From Devosia sp. A8/3-2 (GTDB taxonomy: Bacteria; Pseudomonadota; Alphaproteobacteria; Rhizobiales; Devosiaceae), in the NCBI GenBank assembly GCA_025452255.1, contig CP104974.1:1799001-1863000 (forward strand): a DNA stretch of 64,000 bases, read 5' to 3'. Below, in pieces: positions 53,462 through 64,000 of this stretch. A program made the position numbers and the translations under genes. Below the pieces are notes generated by a model that worked only from the letters and a program-made list of their open reading frames with translations, made no database searches and was not told the origin of the DNA. Within the stretch, counting starts at the first letter, position 1. Each line of letters starts with the position of its first letter.

Positions 53462-54631
53462 ATGAACGCCCGCGTTACTGATCCGAAAGCCGGTGAAGCT
53501 AGCGTCGTCACCCTGCCGCGCGCCGAGAAATCGTCACCGGCCGCTGAGGCGCCTCAAACCCAATCGCCCTCTGCCGAGGCTGCCCAGCCCGCCGCCGCGC
53601 CCGGGAAGAAAAATGGCCGCCGCTTCGTGCTGATGGCCGGCGTTCCGTTGCTGCTGGTTGCCGCCGGCGGCTGGTTCTGGCTGACCGGCGGTCGCTATGA
53701 AGACACCGACAATGCCTATGTGCAGCAGGCCAAGGTCTCGCTGAGCGCCGATGTGGCCGGCCGGGTTTCCGACGTGAAAGTGGTCGAGAACCAGACCGTG
53801 AGGGCAGGCGAGGTGCTGTTCACCATCGATCCGCAGCCCTACCAGATCGCCCTGAGCCGAGCCAATGCGGCGCTGGCAACGGCGCGCGTCAATGTCGAGC
53901 AGCTCAAGGTGAGCTATGGCACCGCGCAGGCGCAGCTCAAATCCGCCGGGGACACGCTGGCCATTCGCAAGGCGGCCTTTGATCGCCAGAGCACGCTGGT
54001 GACCCGGGGCATCAATGCCAATGCGACGCTGGATGATACCAAGCTCGCCTATCAACAGGCCCAGAGCGCGGTGGATATGGCCAACCAGCAAGTGGCGGCA
54101 GCAACAGCGGCGCTGGCGGGCGATCCCAATATCGCCACCGACACGCATCCCGCCGTGCTCGCGGCGCTGGCCGCCGTCGAGCAGGCCCAGCGCAACCTGA
54201 CCAAGACCACGGTGGCGGCGCCCGCCGACGGCATTGTCTCCAATGTTTCGAGCCTCAATGTCGGCCAGTTCATTGCCGCGGGCACCACGATCGCGTCGCT
54301 GGTCGAGACCGAGGCGACCCGGATCCGAGCCAATTTCAAGGAAACCCAGCTGGCCGAGCTCAAGGTCGGGCAGCCGGTGGATGTGCATGTCGATGCCTAT
54401 CTCGGCGTGCTGCATGGCAGCATCGATAGCCTTGGCGCCGCGACCGGTTCGGAATTTTCTCTGATCCCGGCGCAGAACGCCACGGGCAATTGGGTCAAGG
54501 TGGTGCAGCGCCTGCCGGTCCGGGTTGCACTGCCGAGCGATCCTGAAATCGCCATGCTCAAGACCGGCATGAGCGCGACCGTATCGGTGGATACCGGCCG
54601 TTCGACCCTCGACAAGATGATGGGCAAATAA
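53462..54631 (+). CDS. emrA: HlyD/EmrA family membrane fusion protein
   Basis: Intact 389-aa periplasmic adaptor. After an alanine/proline-rich cytoplasmic N-terminus, one membrane anchor (FVLMAGVPLLLVAAGGWFWL), the barrel-sandwich strands (YEDTDNAYVQQAKVSLSADV and APADGIVSNVSSLNVGQFIA) and a long alpha-hairpin with coiled-coil heptads. It links the EmrB pump to an outer-membrane channel. Confidence 0.92.
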   Translation: MNARVTDPKAGEASVVTLPRAEKSSPAAEAPQTQSPSAEAAQPAAAPGKKNGRRFVLMAGVPLLLVAAGGWFWLTGGRYEDTDNAYVQQAKVSLSADVAGRVSDVKVVENQTVRAGEVLFTIDPQPYQIALSRANAALATARVNVEQLKVSYGTAQAQLKSAGDTLAIRKAAFDRQSTLVTRGINANATLDDTKLAYQQAQSAVDMANQQVAAATAALAGDPNIATDTHPAVLAALAAVEQAQRNLTKTTVAAPADGIVSNVSSLNVGQFIAAGTTIASLVETEATRIRANFKETQLAELKVGQPVDVHVDAYLGVLHGSIDSLGAATGSEFSLIPAQNATGNWVKVVQRLPVRVALPSDPEIAMLKTGMSATVSVDTGRSTLDKMMGK

Positions 54632-54692
54632 AGCCCTCGGCGCGGGTTGCACCGCGCCGAAAGCCCGCGCCGTTAGACGTTTGGAGGCCGCT

Positions 54693-56268
54693 ATGGCCAA
54701 AGCTCCGGTTCAAGCCGTTTCCGCACCCGCATTGATCGTCAAGCACAAAGGGCTCCTCACCGGAGCCCTGATGCTGGCGACCATCATGCAGGTGCTCGAC
54801 ACCACGATCGCCAATGTGGCGCTGCCGCATATGGCGGCGTCGCTGGGCGCGGCGCAGAACGAAATCACACTGGGTGCTGACCTCCTATATCGTGGCCGCT
54901 GCCATTGCGACGCCGCTGACCGGCTGGGTGAGCGATCGCGTTGGGCAGAAGCGGCTGTTTCTGATCGCGGTGATCGGCTTTACCGTGGCTTCGGCGCTGT
55001 GCGGCATTGCCGGCAGCCTGCCCGAAATGGTGATTTTCCGGGTGATGCAGGGCATTTTCGGCGCAGTGATCGCGCCTTTGGCGCAGACCGTGTTGCTCAA
55101 TATCAATCCCAAGGAACGCATTGGCCGGGCTATGGCCGTCTACGGCATGGGCATCATGGTCGCCCCGATCATCGGGCCGACGCTGGGCGGCTGGCTGACC
55201 GAGAGTTTTGACTGGCGCTGGGTGTTCCTGATCAACCTGCCGGTGGGCGTCATGGCGGTGGCTATGCTGCTGGCCTTCATGCCGGAAACCGAGATCAGGC
55301 AGCGGCGCTTTGATTTCTTTGGCTTTGGCATGCTGGCGCTGGGCGTCGGCGCGCTGCAGCTCATGCTCGACCGGGGCGCCGACAATGGCTGGTTTACCGC
55401 GACCGAGACTCGGATCGAACTGGGTCTGGTGATCACCGGTCTGTGGGTCTTCGTCGTGCATTGCCTGACGGCAGAAAATCCGTTCATCGATCTGCGCTTG
55501 TTCAAGGACCTCAATTTCTCGCTGGCCTCGGTGCTGATGTTCATCGTGGGCATCACGCTGTTCTCCGGCCCGGCGCTGCTGCCGCCGCTGTTGCAAAACC
55601 TGATGGGCTATCCGGTGGTGTTGACCGGCATCATCATGGCGCCGCGCGGGGTGGCGACGCTGCTCTCGATGGTTGTGGTGGGGCGGCTGACCGGCAAGGT
55701 GGATGCGCGCCTGCTGATGCTGTTCGGCATCGCCTGCATGGCCTATTCGCTCTATGGCATGACCAGCTTCGACCTGCAGATGGACTATTGGCCCGTGATC
55801 ATCACCGGCTGTATCCGGGGCTTTGGCATGGGCTTTCTGTTCGTGCCGCTGCAGACGCTGGCCTTTGCCACCATCGCCCCCAAATTCCGGGCCGATGCGA
55901 CCTCGATGTTCGCACTGGTGCGCAATATGGGGCAGGGCGTGGGCATTTCGCTGGTGACGGCGGTCTTGGCCAATATGATGCAGGTCAACCATGCCGAACT
56001 GGCCGAGCGGATCACGGCCACCTCGCAAAACGTGATGAACCAGATGCCGGCGCTGCTGACCGGCAATCCGGTGACGGTGTCGATCGTCAATAGCCCGGTC
56101 ACCCAGCAATCGGCCATGCTGGCCTATCTCGACGACTTCTGGCTGATGCTGCTGCTCAGCCTCGGGCGCCGTGCCGCTCATCCTGCTGCTACGCGGGCCC
56201 AAAAGCCCGACAAGCCGCTGACCGAAGAGCAAAAAGCGCTCGAACGGGCGCATGCCATGGCAGAGTAG
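54693..56268 (+). CDS. emrB: DHA2 family drug efflux MFS transporter, EmrB type
   Basis: Fourteen-helix proton-driven exporter. LATIMQVLDTTIANVALPHM and the motif after a slip near 54880 (GWVSDRVGQKRLFLIAVIGF) are classical DHA2 signatures, with MAVYGMGIMVAPIIGPTLGGWLTE as motif C. Two nearly compensating slips near 56165 and 56205 garble the last helix. About 525 residues. A GGAGG site lies five bases before ATG 54693. Confidence 0.92.
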
Positions 56269-56278
56269 GGGGCTCAGC

Positions 56279-56708
56279 TCACGACGCGATATATTCCCGC
56301 AATTCCTCGGCCTCGCGTTCGATCTGCTCGATCTTGAGCTTGACCACGTCGCCGATCGAGACGATGCCGATCAGCATCTTGCCTTCGGTGACCGGCATGT
56401 GACGGACGCGCGACACGGTCATGCGCTCCATGATGTCGTCGATATGGGCCCGGCGGCTGGTGGTGTGCACCGAGCGCGTCATGCATTCGGCAATGGTCAG
56501 GCTGAGGGCGGAAGCGGTCCCTTCGCCCGAGCGGCGCACCACGTCGCGTTCCGATAGAATACCGGCAATGGTGCCGTCCTTATGCGTGATGACGACCGCG
56601 CCGATATTGTGCGCGTTGAGCATGGCGACCGCGTCGGCGAGCGTGCCCGTTTCTGGGCAGGGTGTAGACCAGCGCACCCTTGTTCTGCAGTATCGTATCA
56701 ACCAGCAT
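56279..56708 (-). CDS. Two-CBS-domain protein
   Basis: About 143 residues with two CBS motifs: DAVAMLNAHNIGAVVITHKDGTIAGILSERDV and ERMTVSRVRHMPVTEGKMLIGIVSIGDVV. Such small proteins bind adenosine nucleotides as energy sensors. The frame slips near 56652, within the first ten or twenty residues; the corrected start is MLVDTILQNKGALVYTL. Converges on emrB. Confidence 0.88.
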
Positions 56709-56788
56709 GGTTCAGTCCTCCTCGAAGAGGAGTGTGATCCCGCTAATCGGCGAGGGCAATAGTCGGTTGGTCGAACATGGCCGCAACG

Positions 56789-56814
56789 AAAAAGGACCGG
56801 CACAAGGCCGGTCC
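56789..56814 (-). terminator. Terminator of the hypothetical gene at 56846
   Basis: On the minus strand GGACCGGC and GCCGGTCC arms around TTGT are followed by TTTTTCG. Confidence 0.8.
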
Positions 56815-56845
56815 AGTATGATTTTGGTCAGGGAGTCTTGGGAGA

Positions 56846-57161
56846 TCAAGAACGCTTGAAGTCAGCCTTCGCCGCGGCACGGGGACCAGTAGCGGCGTGC
56901 CGTGCGATGCGCAGGGGCTTCGACGGGGAGATTGCCGCGCAGGGCAATACGGCCGGCTTCGTAGAGGATCGTGAACAGCAGAATGGTCAACGGCACCATG
57001 AAGGCCGCGATTTGCGGGTCAACCTGGTGGGCCGGGCTCGCCGCGCTTGCCGGTGTGACGCCGGCAACCGGGGCACCAGTTGCGCCGAGAGCCAAAGTGG
57101 CCGACGAAGCAATGGCATAGAGCTTGAAACTTTTCCGCTTGGGGGACGCAGATTTGTGCAT
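56846..57161 (-). CDS. Hypothetical membrane protein
   Basis: About 105 residues. Basic N-terminus HKSASPKRKSFKLYAIASSA, an alanine-rich hydrophobic stretch, then a clear membrane helix AAFMVPLTILLFTILYEAGR. Near 56885 the frame probably slips: one frame stops at 56862, the other gives a lysine-rich end KADFKRS at 56846. No family recognised. Confidence 0.55.
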
Positions 57162-57286
57162 GGGATCGACGTCGTCTTCGTTCGTTGCGACGATTTGATG
57201 AAAACATGCGAATGCGGTTCGAGTTTGTAGCGAATGCGTCGGCTGGCGTACCATTTGGCGGCAGAACTGTGGCGCTCTGCGGGGCG

Positions 57287-57484
57287 TCAGCCGGCGTTGT
57301 GCGCGGAACTTCCATGACTGCGGTGCCGCAGGTTATCGAGGGCACGGGCGGCCGGGGCAATGAGCTGGCGCAGGGGGATTGTCATGCCGCCGCGCGGTTC
57401 GGCAGCGACTGGCGCAACCTCCGGTTCGGCGGTTTCCCACTGCTGGTGATAGGCTTGCTTGAACAGATAGCTGGCGGGGATCAT
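57287..57484 (-). CDS. Small protein, 65 aa, behind three LacI-type boxes
   Basis: Starts MIPASYLFKQAYHQQWETAE. An AGGAGG ribosome site lies five bases before ATG 57484, which strongly supports translation. The C-terminal half is basic (TIPLRQLIAPAARALDNLRH). No domain recognised; it might bind nucleic acid or membrane. It is divergent from the LacI gene at 57650, with the palindromes between them. Confidence 0.7.
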   Translation of the reverse strand: MIPASYLFKQAYHQQWETAEPEVAPVAAEPRGGMTIPLRQLIAPAARALDNLRHRSHGSSAHNAG

Positions 57485-57510
57485 TTGAACCTCCTGATGC
57501 AAATAGTGAA

Positions 57511-57607
57511 TTGAACCGATTCAATCCGTCGGCATGGTAATGCGTTGAACCGGTTCAAATCTAGGTCTTCATGGCAGCTGAGTCAAGCAAAAATTGAACC
57601 GATCCAA
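57511..57607. promoter_or_regulatory. Three LacI-family operator palindromes
   Basis: TTGAACCGATTCAA (57511), TTGAACCGGTTCAA (57545, perfect palindrome) and TTGAACCGATCCAA (57594) lie between the divergent 65-aa gene and the LacI gene. The central CG and A/T arms fit LacI/GalR-type sites. The start spacings are 34 and 49 bases. Confidence 0.75.
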
Positions 57608-57649
57608 AATTGATGCTAATCAATGGGATAACAATGAAAGGCGAGGCTT

Positions 57650-58713
57650 TTGGCTAGGCAGGTACCGGAAAAAGTCAGGTTGAGGGACGTGGCCAAGGCG
57701 GCTGGCGTGTCCCGGGGCACCGCGTCCAATGTGTTCAGCCGGCCCGAAATCGTGCGCGAGGAAGTGCGCGAGCGGGTGCATGCGGTGGCCAAGGAGCTGG
57801 GCTATGGCGGCCCCAGCATTACCGGCCGCCTGCTGCGGGCGGGCAAGGTCAATGCGGTGGGCGTCGCCGCTATCGAGCCGCTCAGCTATTTCTTCGAGGA
57901 TCTGTGGGCTCGCCAGTTGATGGCCGAGATTTCCAATATCTGTGACGACCGCGGCGCCGGAGTAGCGCTGGTTTCGGCGCGCAATGACGAGCGCTCGGCT
58001 CGGAATATCGGCTCGGCGCTGGTCGATGGTTTCATCCTGCTTTGCGTCGAGGGCGGGGAACGGCTGGTCGATATCACAAGGCAGCGCCAATTGCCCTATG
58101 TGGCGCTAGCGATCGGAGCGGATGATCAATCGGTCCCCGCCATTGGCGTCGACAATCTGAGCGGCATGCGTCGTGGCCGAGCATATGCTGGGGCTGGGGC
58201 ATCGCCGCTTTGCGATCCTGTCGACCATGCTGCGCGACGGTCACGCCGGAAGGGCTGATGAAGCGCTGATCCGGCAGGCTCGGTATTCCACCTCGCGCGA
58301 TCGCTTTTGGCTATTGGCAGGCGCTGCAGGCGGCCGGCGTGGATCCGCAATCGGTGCCCATTTTCGGCACGTTGGAGGACGAGGCCAGCACCCATGCGGC
58401 CATGGCGCAGATCTTTGCGGCTGCCGAGCCGCCGACCGCCATCCTCGCCATGTCCGACAAGATCGCCATGTATGCCGTCGATTGGCTATTCCGCTCGGGC
58501 CGAACCGTCCCCGGCGATGTGTCGGTCATCGGCTTCGATGGCGTGCCCGAGGCCGCTGTCGCCACGCCCAAGCTGACCACCATGGCCCAGCCCATGCACG
58601 AGATTGCGCGGCTGGCGGTGGACGCGGCATTGGGCGAAACCCGAGTCGAAGGCCGGCGGGTGCTGTCGACGGAGTTGGTATTGCGGGAGTCCACGGCGCC
58701 GCCGCGCAATTGA
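57650..58713 (+). CDS. LacI family transcriptional regulator
   Basis: Helix-turn-helix VRLRDVAKAAGVSRGTASNVFSRPE, then GRLLRAGKVNAVGVAAIEPL, LVDGFILLCVEGGERLVDI, and, after slips near 58170 and 58300, PPTAILAMSDKIAMYAVDWL and VSVIGFDGVPEAAVATPKLT. TTG start at 57650. About 354 residues. It faces three near-identical palindromes, its likely operators. Ligand unknown. Confidence 0.88.
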
Positions 58714-58781
58714 ATCGATCGGATTGACGCGGTAACGCCGCCGTGATTGCCTGCGTAGATGGGTGTCGGAGGCAATTGCAA

Positions 58782-60796
<2,015 letters not shown>

Positions 60797-60798
60797 GC

Positions 60799-61308
60799 GT
60801 GGCCTATGCAATTTGCCTGCGGCTGGATGCTGATGCGGAAGTCGTGGTTGAGGCCGTTTGGCGGAAATTGGCGGGCGCGGGAATCAGCGATGACATGGTG
60901 CGGCTGGGCTATGCGCCGCATTTGAGTCTGGCTGTGCTCGACGAGGAGCCCCACGAGGCTGTCGTTGCTGGGGCGCTGGAGGATGGCGTAGCCATCGATT
61001 GCCAATTGGGGCCGGTGCGCCAGTTCGACGGCACAGATGTGGTGTGGCTGGCGCTCGCGGGTGGCGAGGTGTTGATGGATCTGCATCGGCGGGTTTTGCA
61101 GCGCCTGCCCACTGAACTGGTTCGTTCCCATTACCGCATTGGCAGTTGGACGCCGCATGTGACTTTGCAGACGAAAGGTGACGCTACGCGTGCAACGGCC
61201 TTAGCGGAAGCCGCGTGGCCGGAACAGCAGTCCGCAAAATTGGTTGGCATGGAACTGGTACGTTTTCCGCCAGTGGTGGTGCTGAAGCACCGCGCGTTCC
61301 GCGTTTAA
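60799..61308 (+). CDS. 2H phosphoesterase (2'-5' RNA ligase-like) protein
   Basis: About 169 residues with the paired motifs of the 2H superfamily: H-L-S-L in YAPHLSLAVLDEE and H-V-T-L in GSWTPHVTLQTKG. Members act on cyclic or 2'-5' phosphodiester bonds. A GTG start at 60799 is a guess, three bases after the aminotransferase stop. Co-transcription is likely. Confidence 0.75.
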   Translation: MAYAICLRLDADAEVVVEAVWRKLAGAGISDDMVRLGYAPHLSLAVLDEEPHEAVVAGALEDGVAIDCQLGPVRQFDGTDVVWLALAGGEVLMDLHRRVLQRLPTELVRSHYRIGSWTPHVTLQTKGDATRATALAEAAWPEQQSAKLVGMELVRFPPVVVLKHRAFRV

Positions 61309-61312
61309 GAAA

Positions 61313-61345
61313 ACGGAGGTTCCGCTTTCGCGGGAATGACACCTT
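61313..61345. repeat. Fragment of the GTGTCATTCC repeat family
   Basis: AACGGAGGTTCCGCTTTCGC followed by GGGAATGACACC: the right arm of the family only. No left arm is visible here. The remaining 61346-61476 has no gene. Confidence 0.55.
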
Positions 61346-61476
61346 GGGTATGGGGAAATGGGGGTGACTGGATTGCCATGGCTCCCTAAGCCACGCCCCT
61401 CAATCTCCGTTGGTGAAGAGAGAAGCATCGTTCCAGTTCTCGTGCCCTTGCACCATCGGCCTTCGCCTCGGCCAAA

Positions 61477-61941
61477 TTAGCTCGGCCAGATCGAGATCTC
61501 GATAATGTCGGGGTCGACCGGAACGCCGTCATCCCGGCTGCCTTGAAATTCCATCCAGCTGATGCGGATCGTCACCACGGCAGCGTCGAGGGAAAATGTT
61601 GGTCCGCCCGGCAGAGGGTAGGGTTTCGACGGGCTTGAGATCGTGAACTTTTGCGAGGGAAAGTTTGCCTTGCTCGTTTCGATCCTGGTCCGGGGCCTGC
61701 CGCTCATCACTTCCGCTGGCGGATGGTTCGGCTCGGAATCGTAAATCTGGATGCGAATATGCTGTTGCAGGCAATCGGCTGTGTAGATCACAAACCCCAT
61801 AGACAGCGCGAACAGGCTGCGTGCCTCCATTTCTGGAGTGATCTCGATTGGCGCCTCGAAAGCGAGGTCTTCCTCATCAATGAGGTAGAACTGACCGTAG
61901 TCAGACTGCCATGCCAGTGTTGCCCAACCGCGCAGCGTCAA
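61477..61941 (-). CDS. Hypothetical protein, 154 aa
   Basis: Intact frame, beta-rich, with several W/Y/F residues (LRGWATLAWQSDYGQFYLID, VTIRISWMEFQGS, IIEISIWPS). No signal peptide or membrane segment. I recognise no family. Base composition is near that of the neighbours. Confidence 0.5.
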   Translation of the reverse strand: MTLRGWATLAWQSDYGQFYLIDEEDLAFEAPIEITPEMEARSLFALSMGFVIYTADCLQQHIRIQIYDSEPNHPPAEVMSGRPRTRIETSKANFPSQKFTISSPSKPYPLPGGPTFSLDAAVVTIRISWMEFQGSRDDGVPVDPDIIEISIWPS

Positions 61942-62042
61942 ATGCGCCTCCCCATGCTGACGGACCGAGAATGCCGTGCGGCACTTATCGTATGCGACAA
62001 GTGATGGAAGGTCATCACCGGCATTCCGTAGGTCGGAATGCC

Positions 62043-63146
62043 CTACTGACCCAACAGGCTCATGAAGCTGGTGCTGGAGCCGCCGGCGTCGGCAAACATT
62101 TTGACCAGCTGGGACGTGGATTGGTAGCTGCCCGGGGCGGCCTTGTAGAAGTCTTCGCTCCAGCCGGCGGCTTGGCGTTCTTCTGGGCTCATCGAAGAAT
62201 AGATCGAGATGATGTTCTGGCTGAAGGCAGTGGGGTCGCTGGATTTGGCGGCGTTCTGGAAGCCGGCGACCAGCGCTGCCCTGCTCTTGGCGCGCAGGGC
62301 CCGGTCGGCGGCGCGGGTTTCCTCAGGCGTGAATTTGCCTGACGTGTCCAGCACGATGGATGACAGCGTGCGGCTGTCGAATTTGGACAGGTCGATATAG
62401 GTGCCCACGCTGGTGTTCTTGTTGAAGGTGGGTGCCTTGCCCGCTTTTGTGGCATCGGCATAGAGCGTGTCGAGCGTGTTGCGGGCGGTACCGGCCACGT
62501 CGGTAATGGGGCGCGGCGTGGCGGTTTCGCCGGCCTTGACCAGCGCCAGATAAATGGCGACGGGGTCGTCCTCGCCGGCATCGGGCAATTTCTTGGGATC
62601 GGCCTGCAGCTGCTTGAGGCCTTCGGTGACGGCGGCGCGGGCGGCGATCCAGTCGGGGGCGGCTTTTTCTTCGGCGCCCGAGCTATCGAGATATTCGGCG
62701 GCGGCCTTGTAGAGCCCCTGATAATTGCCGGTGACCTTGGCGACGGCGGCGGGCCCGGCCAAAGCAGCCTCGAGCCGGCGCTGCATTTCGAGCCCGGCCG
62801 CCTTCTGCTCATCGCTGGTGAAGCTGTCGTCGCTGGCCATGGCGTAGAGTTCGTGGGGGTCCGAGCTCGAAAGATCGAGCGCCAGCTTGTCCTTTTCCAG
62901 CGGATTGGTGCGGCCGGCTTCGGTGAGCAGGGTATTGAGCTTGGCGCGGGCCTCGGCCAGCACGGTGGCGAAGTCCTTGGCGGCCAGCGCGGCCTTGGCG
63001 GCATCGGAAAGGGTGACCGAGGTGGCTGCGGCATCCGTCGTGGTTGCGGTGGCGCTGGCCGTGCTGCCGGTTTTTGCATTGGCCGTCTGGCTTGCCGCGA
63101 CATTGTAATAAGTGTTGGCGCTATAGGCAGTGCTGACGGCAACCAT
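62043..63146 (-). CDS. Hypothetical helical protein with Ala/Thr-rich N-terminus
   Basis: Intact, about 367 residues from ATG 63146. The N-terminus MVAVSTAYSANTYYNVAASQ is followed by an Ala/Thr-rich low-complexity stretch, then repeated amphipathic helices (DFATVLAEARAKLNTLLTEA, IAARAAVTEGLKQLQADPKK). There is no N-terminal signal peptide. The low-complexity start and absent cysteines suggest an exported or surface-layer-type protein, but that is a guess. Confidence 0.6.
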   Translation of the reverse strand: MVAVSTAYSANTYYNVAASQTANAKTGSTASATATTTDAAATSVTLSDAAKAALAAKDFATVLAEARAKLNTLLTEAGRTNPLEKDKLALDLSSSDPHELYAMASDDSFTSDEQKAAGLEMQRRLEAALAGPAAVAKVTGNYQGLYKAAAEYLDSSGAEEKAAPDWIAARAAVTEGLKQLQADPKKLPDAGEDDPVAIYLALVKAGETATPRPITDVAGTARNTLDTLYADATKAGKAPTFNKNTSVGTYIDLSKFDSRTLSSIVLDTSGKFTPEETRAADRALRAKSRAALVAGFQNAAKSSDPTAFSQNIISIYSSMSPEERQAAGWSEDFYKAAPGSYQSTSQLVKMFADAGGSSTSFMSLLGQ

Positions 63147-63291
63147 GGGCGTTCTCCCGGCTTTGCCAGAAGGGCGTTGCAAGCGCTGTGCCGCTTGCCG
63201 GTTCAATCGTTTCAAGGGGTTAGGGAAGCTGGCCCGGTCCGGGGCGGCAGAATTTGCTGCCCGGCGGGCAGAATTGTCCGGCCGGAAAAGC

Positions 63292-63323
63292 AAAAGGCCC
63301 CGCCCGAGGGGATGGGCGAGGCC
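63292..63323 (-). terminator. Minus-strand terminator with no obvious gene
   Basis: On the minus strand GGCCTCGCCC and GGGCGGGGCC arms are followed by TTTTGCTTTT. It lies between the first small RNA gene and the 62043 gene. Upstream, a 14-codon frame starts MADLPIERLF. The gap 63147-63485 holds no other coding signal. Confidence 0.6.
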
Positions 63324-63485
63324 GGGGGCTTTCTGCCGGAGCGGAAAACCTGAAGCCGTTATCGACTATGCGGTGCGGCGGAACAAACGCTCAATGGGAA
63401 GGTCAGCCATGCATGGCGGGCGATTTAGGGGTGATCGGCTCTCTGTCGCCCAGAGAACCTGAATGCCGATTGGCGTACCTCAGAA

Positions 63486-63680
63486 CAAAAAAGGGCCCCA
63501 TCCGAAGATGGGGCCTGATGATAGGGCCGAAGCCAAATCGTAAGTAATGGTCCAGTGCAAGGGAGGAGGATATGCACCAAACCGGGTGGACCCAAGCCGA
63601 GGGAGGAGGATACGGCCTAGATCCGGTGTCGCCTAACGCGGGTCCGAGGGAGGAGGATACGGAGCGGCGTTCCAGCGACG
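63486..63680 (-). ncRNA. Small RNA with three CCUCCUCCC hairpins (cuckoo/CcsR-like), copy 1
   Basis: Three stem-loops in a row on the minus strand, at 63643-63663, 63596-63616 and 63555-63577, each close a loop of UAUCCUCCUCCCU with four- or five-base stems (UCCG/CGGA, GCCG/CGGC, GUGCA/UGCAC). A UUCG-loop terminator (GGCCCCATC/GATGGGGCC, then CTTTTTTG) ends the transcript near 63486. The loops are complementary to Shine-Dalgarno sequences. Two-hairpin RNAs with CCUCCUCCC loops (CcsR, 'cuckoo' RNAs) are known in alphaproteobacteria and are stress-induced in Rhodobacter. This three-hairpin form is related by inference. Confidence 0.8.
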
Positions 63681-63686
63681 AATACA

Positions 63687-63715
63687 CATATAGAATTTGA
63701 CCTTCCGGTCAGCAA
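63687..63715 (-). promoter_or_regulatory. Promoter candidate of small RNA copy 1
   Basis: On the minus strand TTGCTG at 63715-63710 and TATATG at 63692-63687 with 17 bases between. A start near 63680 would place the first hairpin about 17 bases into the RNA. Confidence 0.5.
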
Positions 63716-63809
63716 TGGGCCTCTCAACATGTCAGCCATGCAATAGGCACTGCGACAAGTTGTCCATTCTTTGAGCAGCAGAGCTATGCGCTGCGCCGGC
63801 ATTGGCACG

Positions 63810-64000
63810 AAAAAGGCCCCATCCGAAGATGGGGCCGATGACTGGGCCGAAGCCAAATCTGAAGTGGGGTAGAGAGCAAGGGAGGAGGATATGCGCTCTA
63901 CCGTTGAACCCTTGCCGAGGGAGGAGGATACGGCTCAGGTTCGGTGTCGCGATACGGGGTCCGAGGGAGGAGGATTCGGAGCGCGTCTCAGCGACATGTT
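63810..64000 (-). ncRNA. Small RNA with three CCUCCUCCC hairpins, copy 2 (5' end beyond window)
   Basis: Same plan as copy 1: motifs at 63961-63979, 63915-63933 and 63875-63899, then the identical UUCG terminator stem at 63815-63836 followed by five Ts. The sequence between motifs is partly conserved (TCGGTGTCGC). The third stem differs (AGAG/CUCU with a small bulge), a covarying change that keeps pairing. The promoter lies past the right edge. Confidence 0.75.

Noticed and set aside
54865-56253. 462-codon open frame antisense to emrB
   Set aside because: The plus-strand frame has clear MFS helices and motifs. The antisense product is histidine/arginine-rich with no domain.
63555-63979. Regularly repeated GGGAGGAGGATA motif looking like a CRISPR array
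   Set aside because: Only three repeats per unit with unequal spacing, each inside its own hairpin and each unit closed by a terminator. This fits structured RNA, not direct repeats with spacers.

Overview
The window looks like chromosomal DNA of a GC-rich alphaproteobacterium of the order Hyphomicrobiales. A Devosia-like genome is my best guess. This rests on the gene set (UvrB with the long N-terminal extension usual in this order, NicO transporters, SH3 secretory proteins), on a CtrA-type TTAA-N7-TTAA box, and on small RNAs with CCUCCUCCC loops, which are a known alphaproteobacterial feature. No rRNA, tRNA, CRISPR array or insertion sequence was recognised. Many housekeeping genes, including essential ones (prs, lgt, pgsA, hemH, proC), are interrupted by single-base indels. 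Several of the best-resolved ones lie in G/C runs. I read these as base-calling errors in the sequence, not as gene decay, and give each gene its full corrected span.

Layout. 0-8.6 kb: a YCII protein, prs, the overlapping trio lgt / MidA-like methyltransferase / pgeF, a UbiK-like gene, a ybjN-proC pair behind a candidate CtrA box, a P-loop protein, a MarR regulator and ilvE. 8.7-16 kb: the overlapping trio pgsA-moaD-moaE, a DAHP synthase behind an aromatic-rich leader peptide and terminator (an attenuator), an overlapping short-chain reductase-uvrC pair, an EamA transporter and an SH3 protein. 16-24 kb: regulators, a creatininase-family hydrolase, a DUF1007-NicO metal transporter, hemH, and a patch of small accessory genes between long dispersed repeats. 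24.1-26.2 kb: an AT-richer island carrying one gene for a PIN-like membrane-anchored protein of unknown function. 26.2-37 kb: uvrB, three tandem SH3/crystallin-like secreted proteins, a thioesterase, tdk, a DUF2147 protein, a second EamA transporter, a class V aminotransferase, a Spy/CpxP-like protein and a GNAT acetyltransferase.

37-46.3 kb is a carbohydrate cluster: a binding protein, two permeases, an ATPase and a PHP-type hydrolase on the minus strand, divergent from a LacI regulator and a GH38-like (DUF5054) glycosidase, with two matching 14-bp operator candidates between them. 46.3-52.8 kb is an uronate cluster: a Dpp-type transporter divergent from a GntR regulator, mannonate dehydratase and 5-dehydro-4-deoxyglucarate dehydratase. 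52.9-56.3 kb is a MarR-EmrA-EmrB efflux operon. 56.3-63.2 kb holds a CBS protein, a 65-aa protein divergent from a LacI regulator with three operator palindromes between them, a polysaccharide deacetylase, an aspartate aminotransferase, a 2H phosphoesterase and two hypothetical proteins. The right end (63.4-64 kb) carries two tandem minus-strand small RNA genes, each with three hairpins that display CCUCCUCCC and a terminator.

The most interesting items are the tandem triple-hairpin RNAs, the FWYFSY leader-peptide attenuator of DAHP synthase, and the island PIN-like protein.
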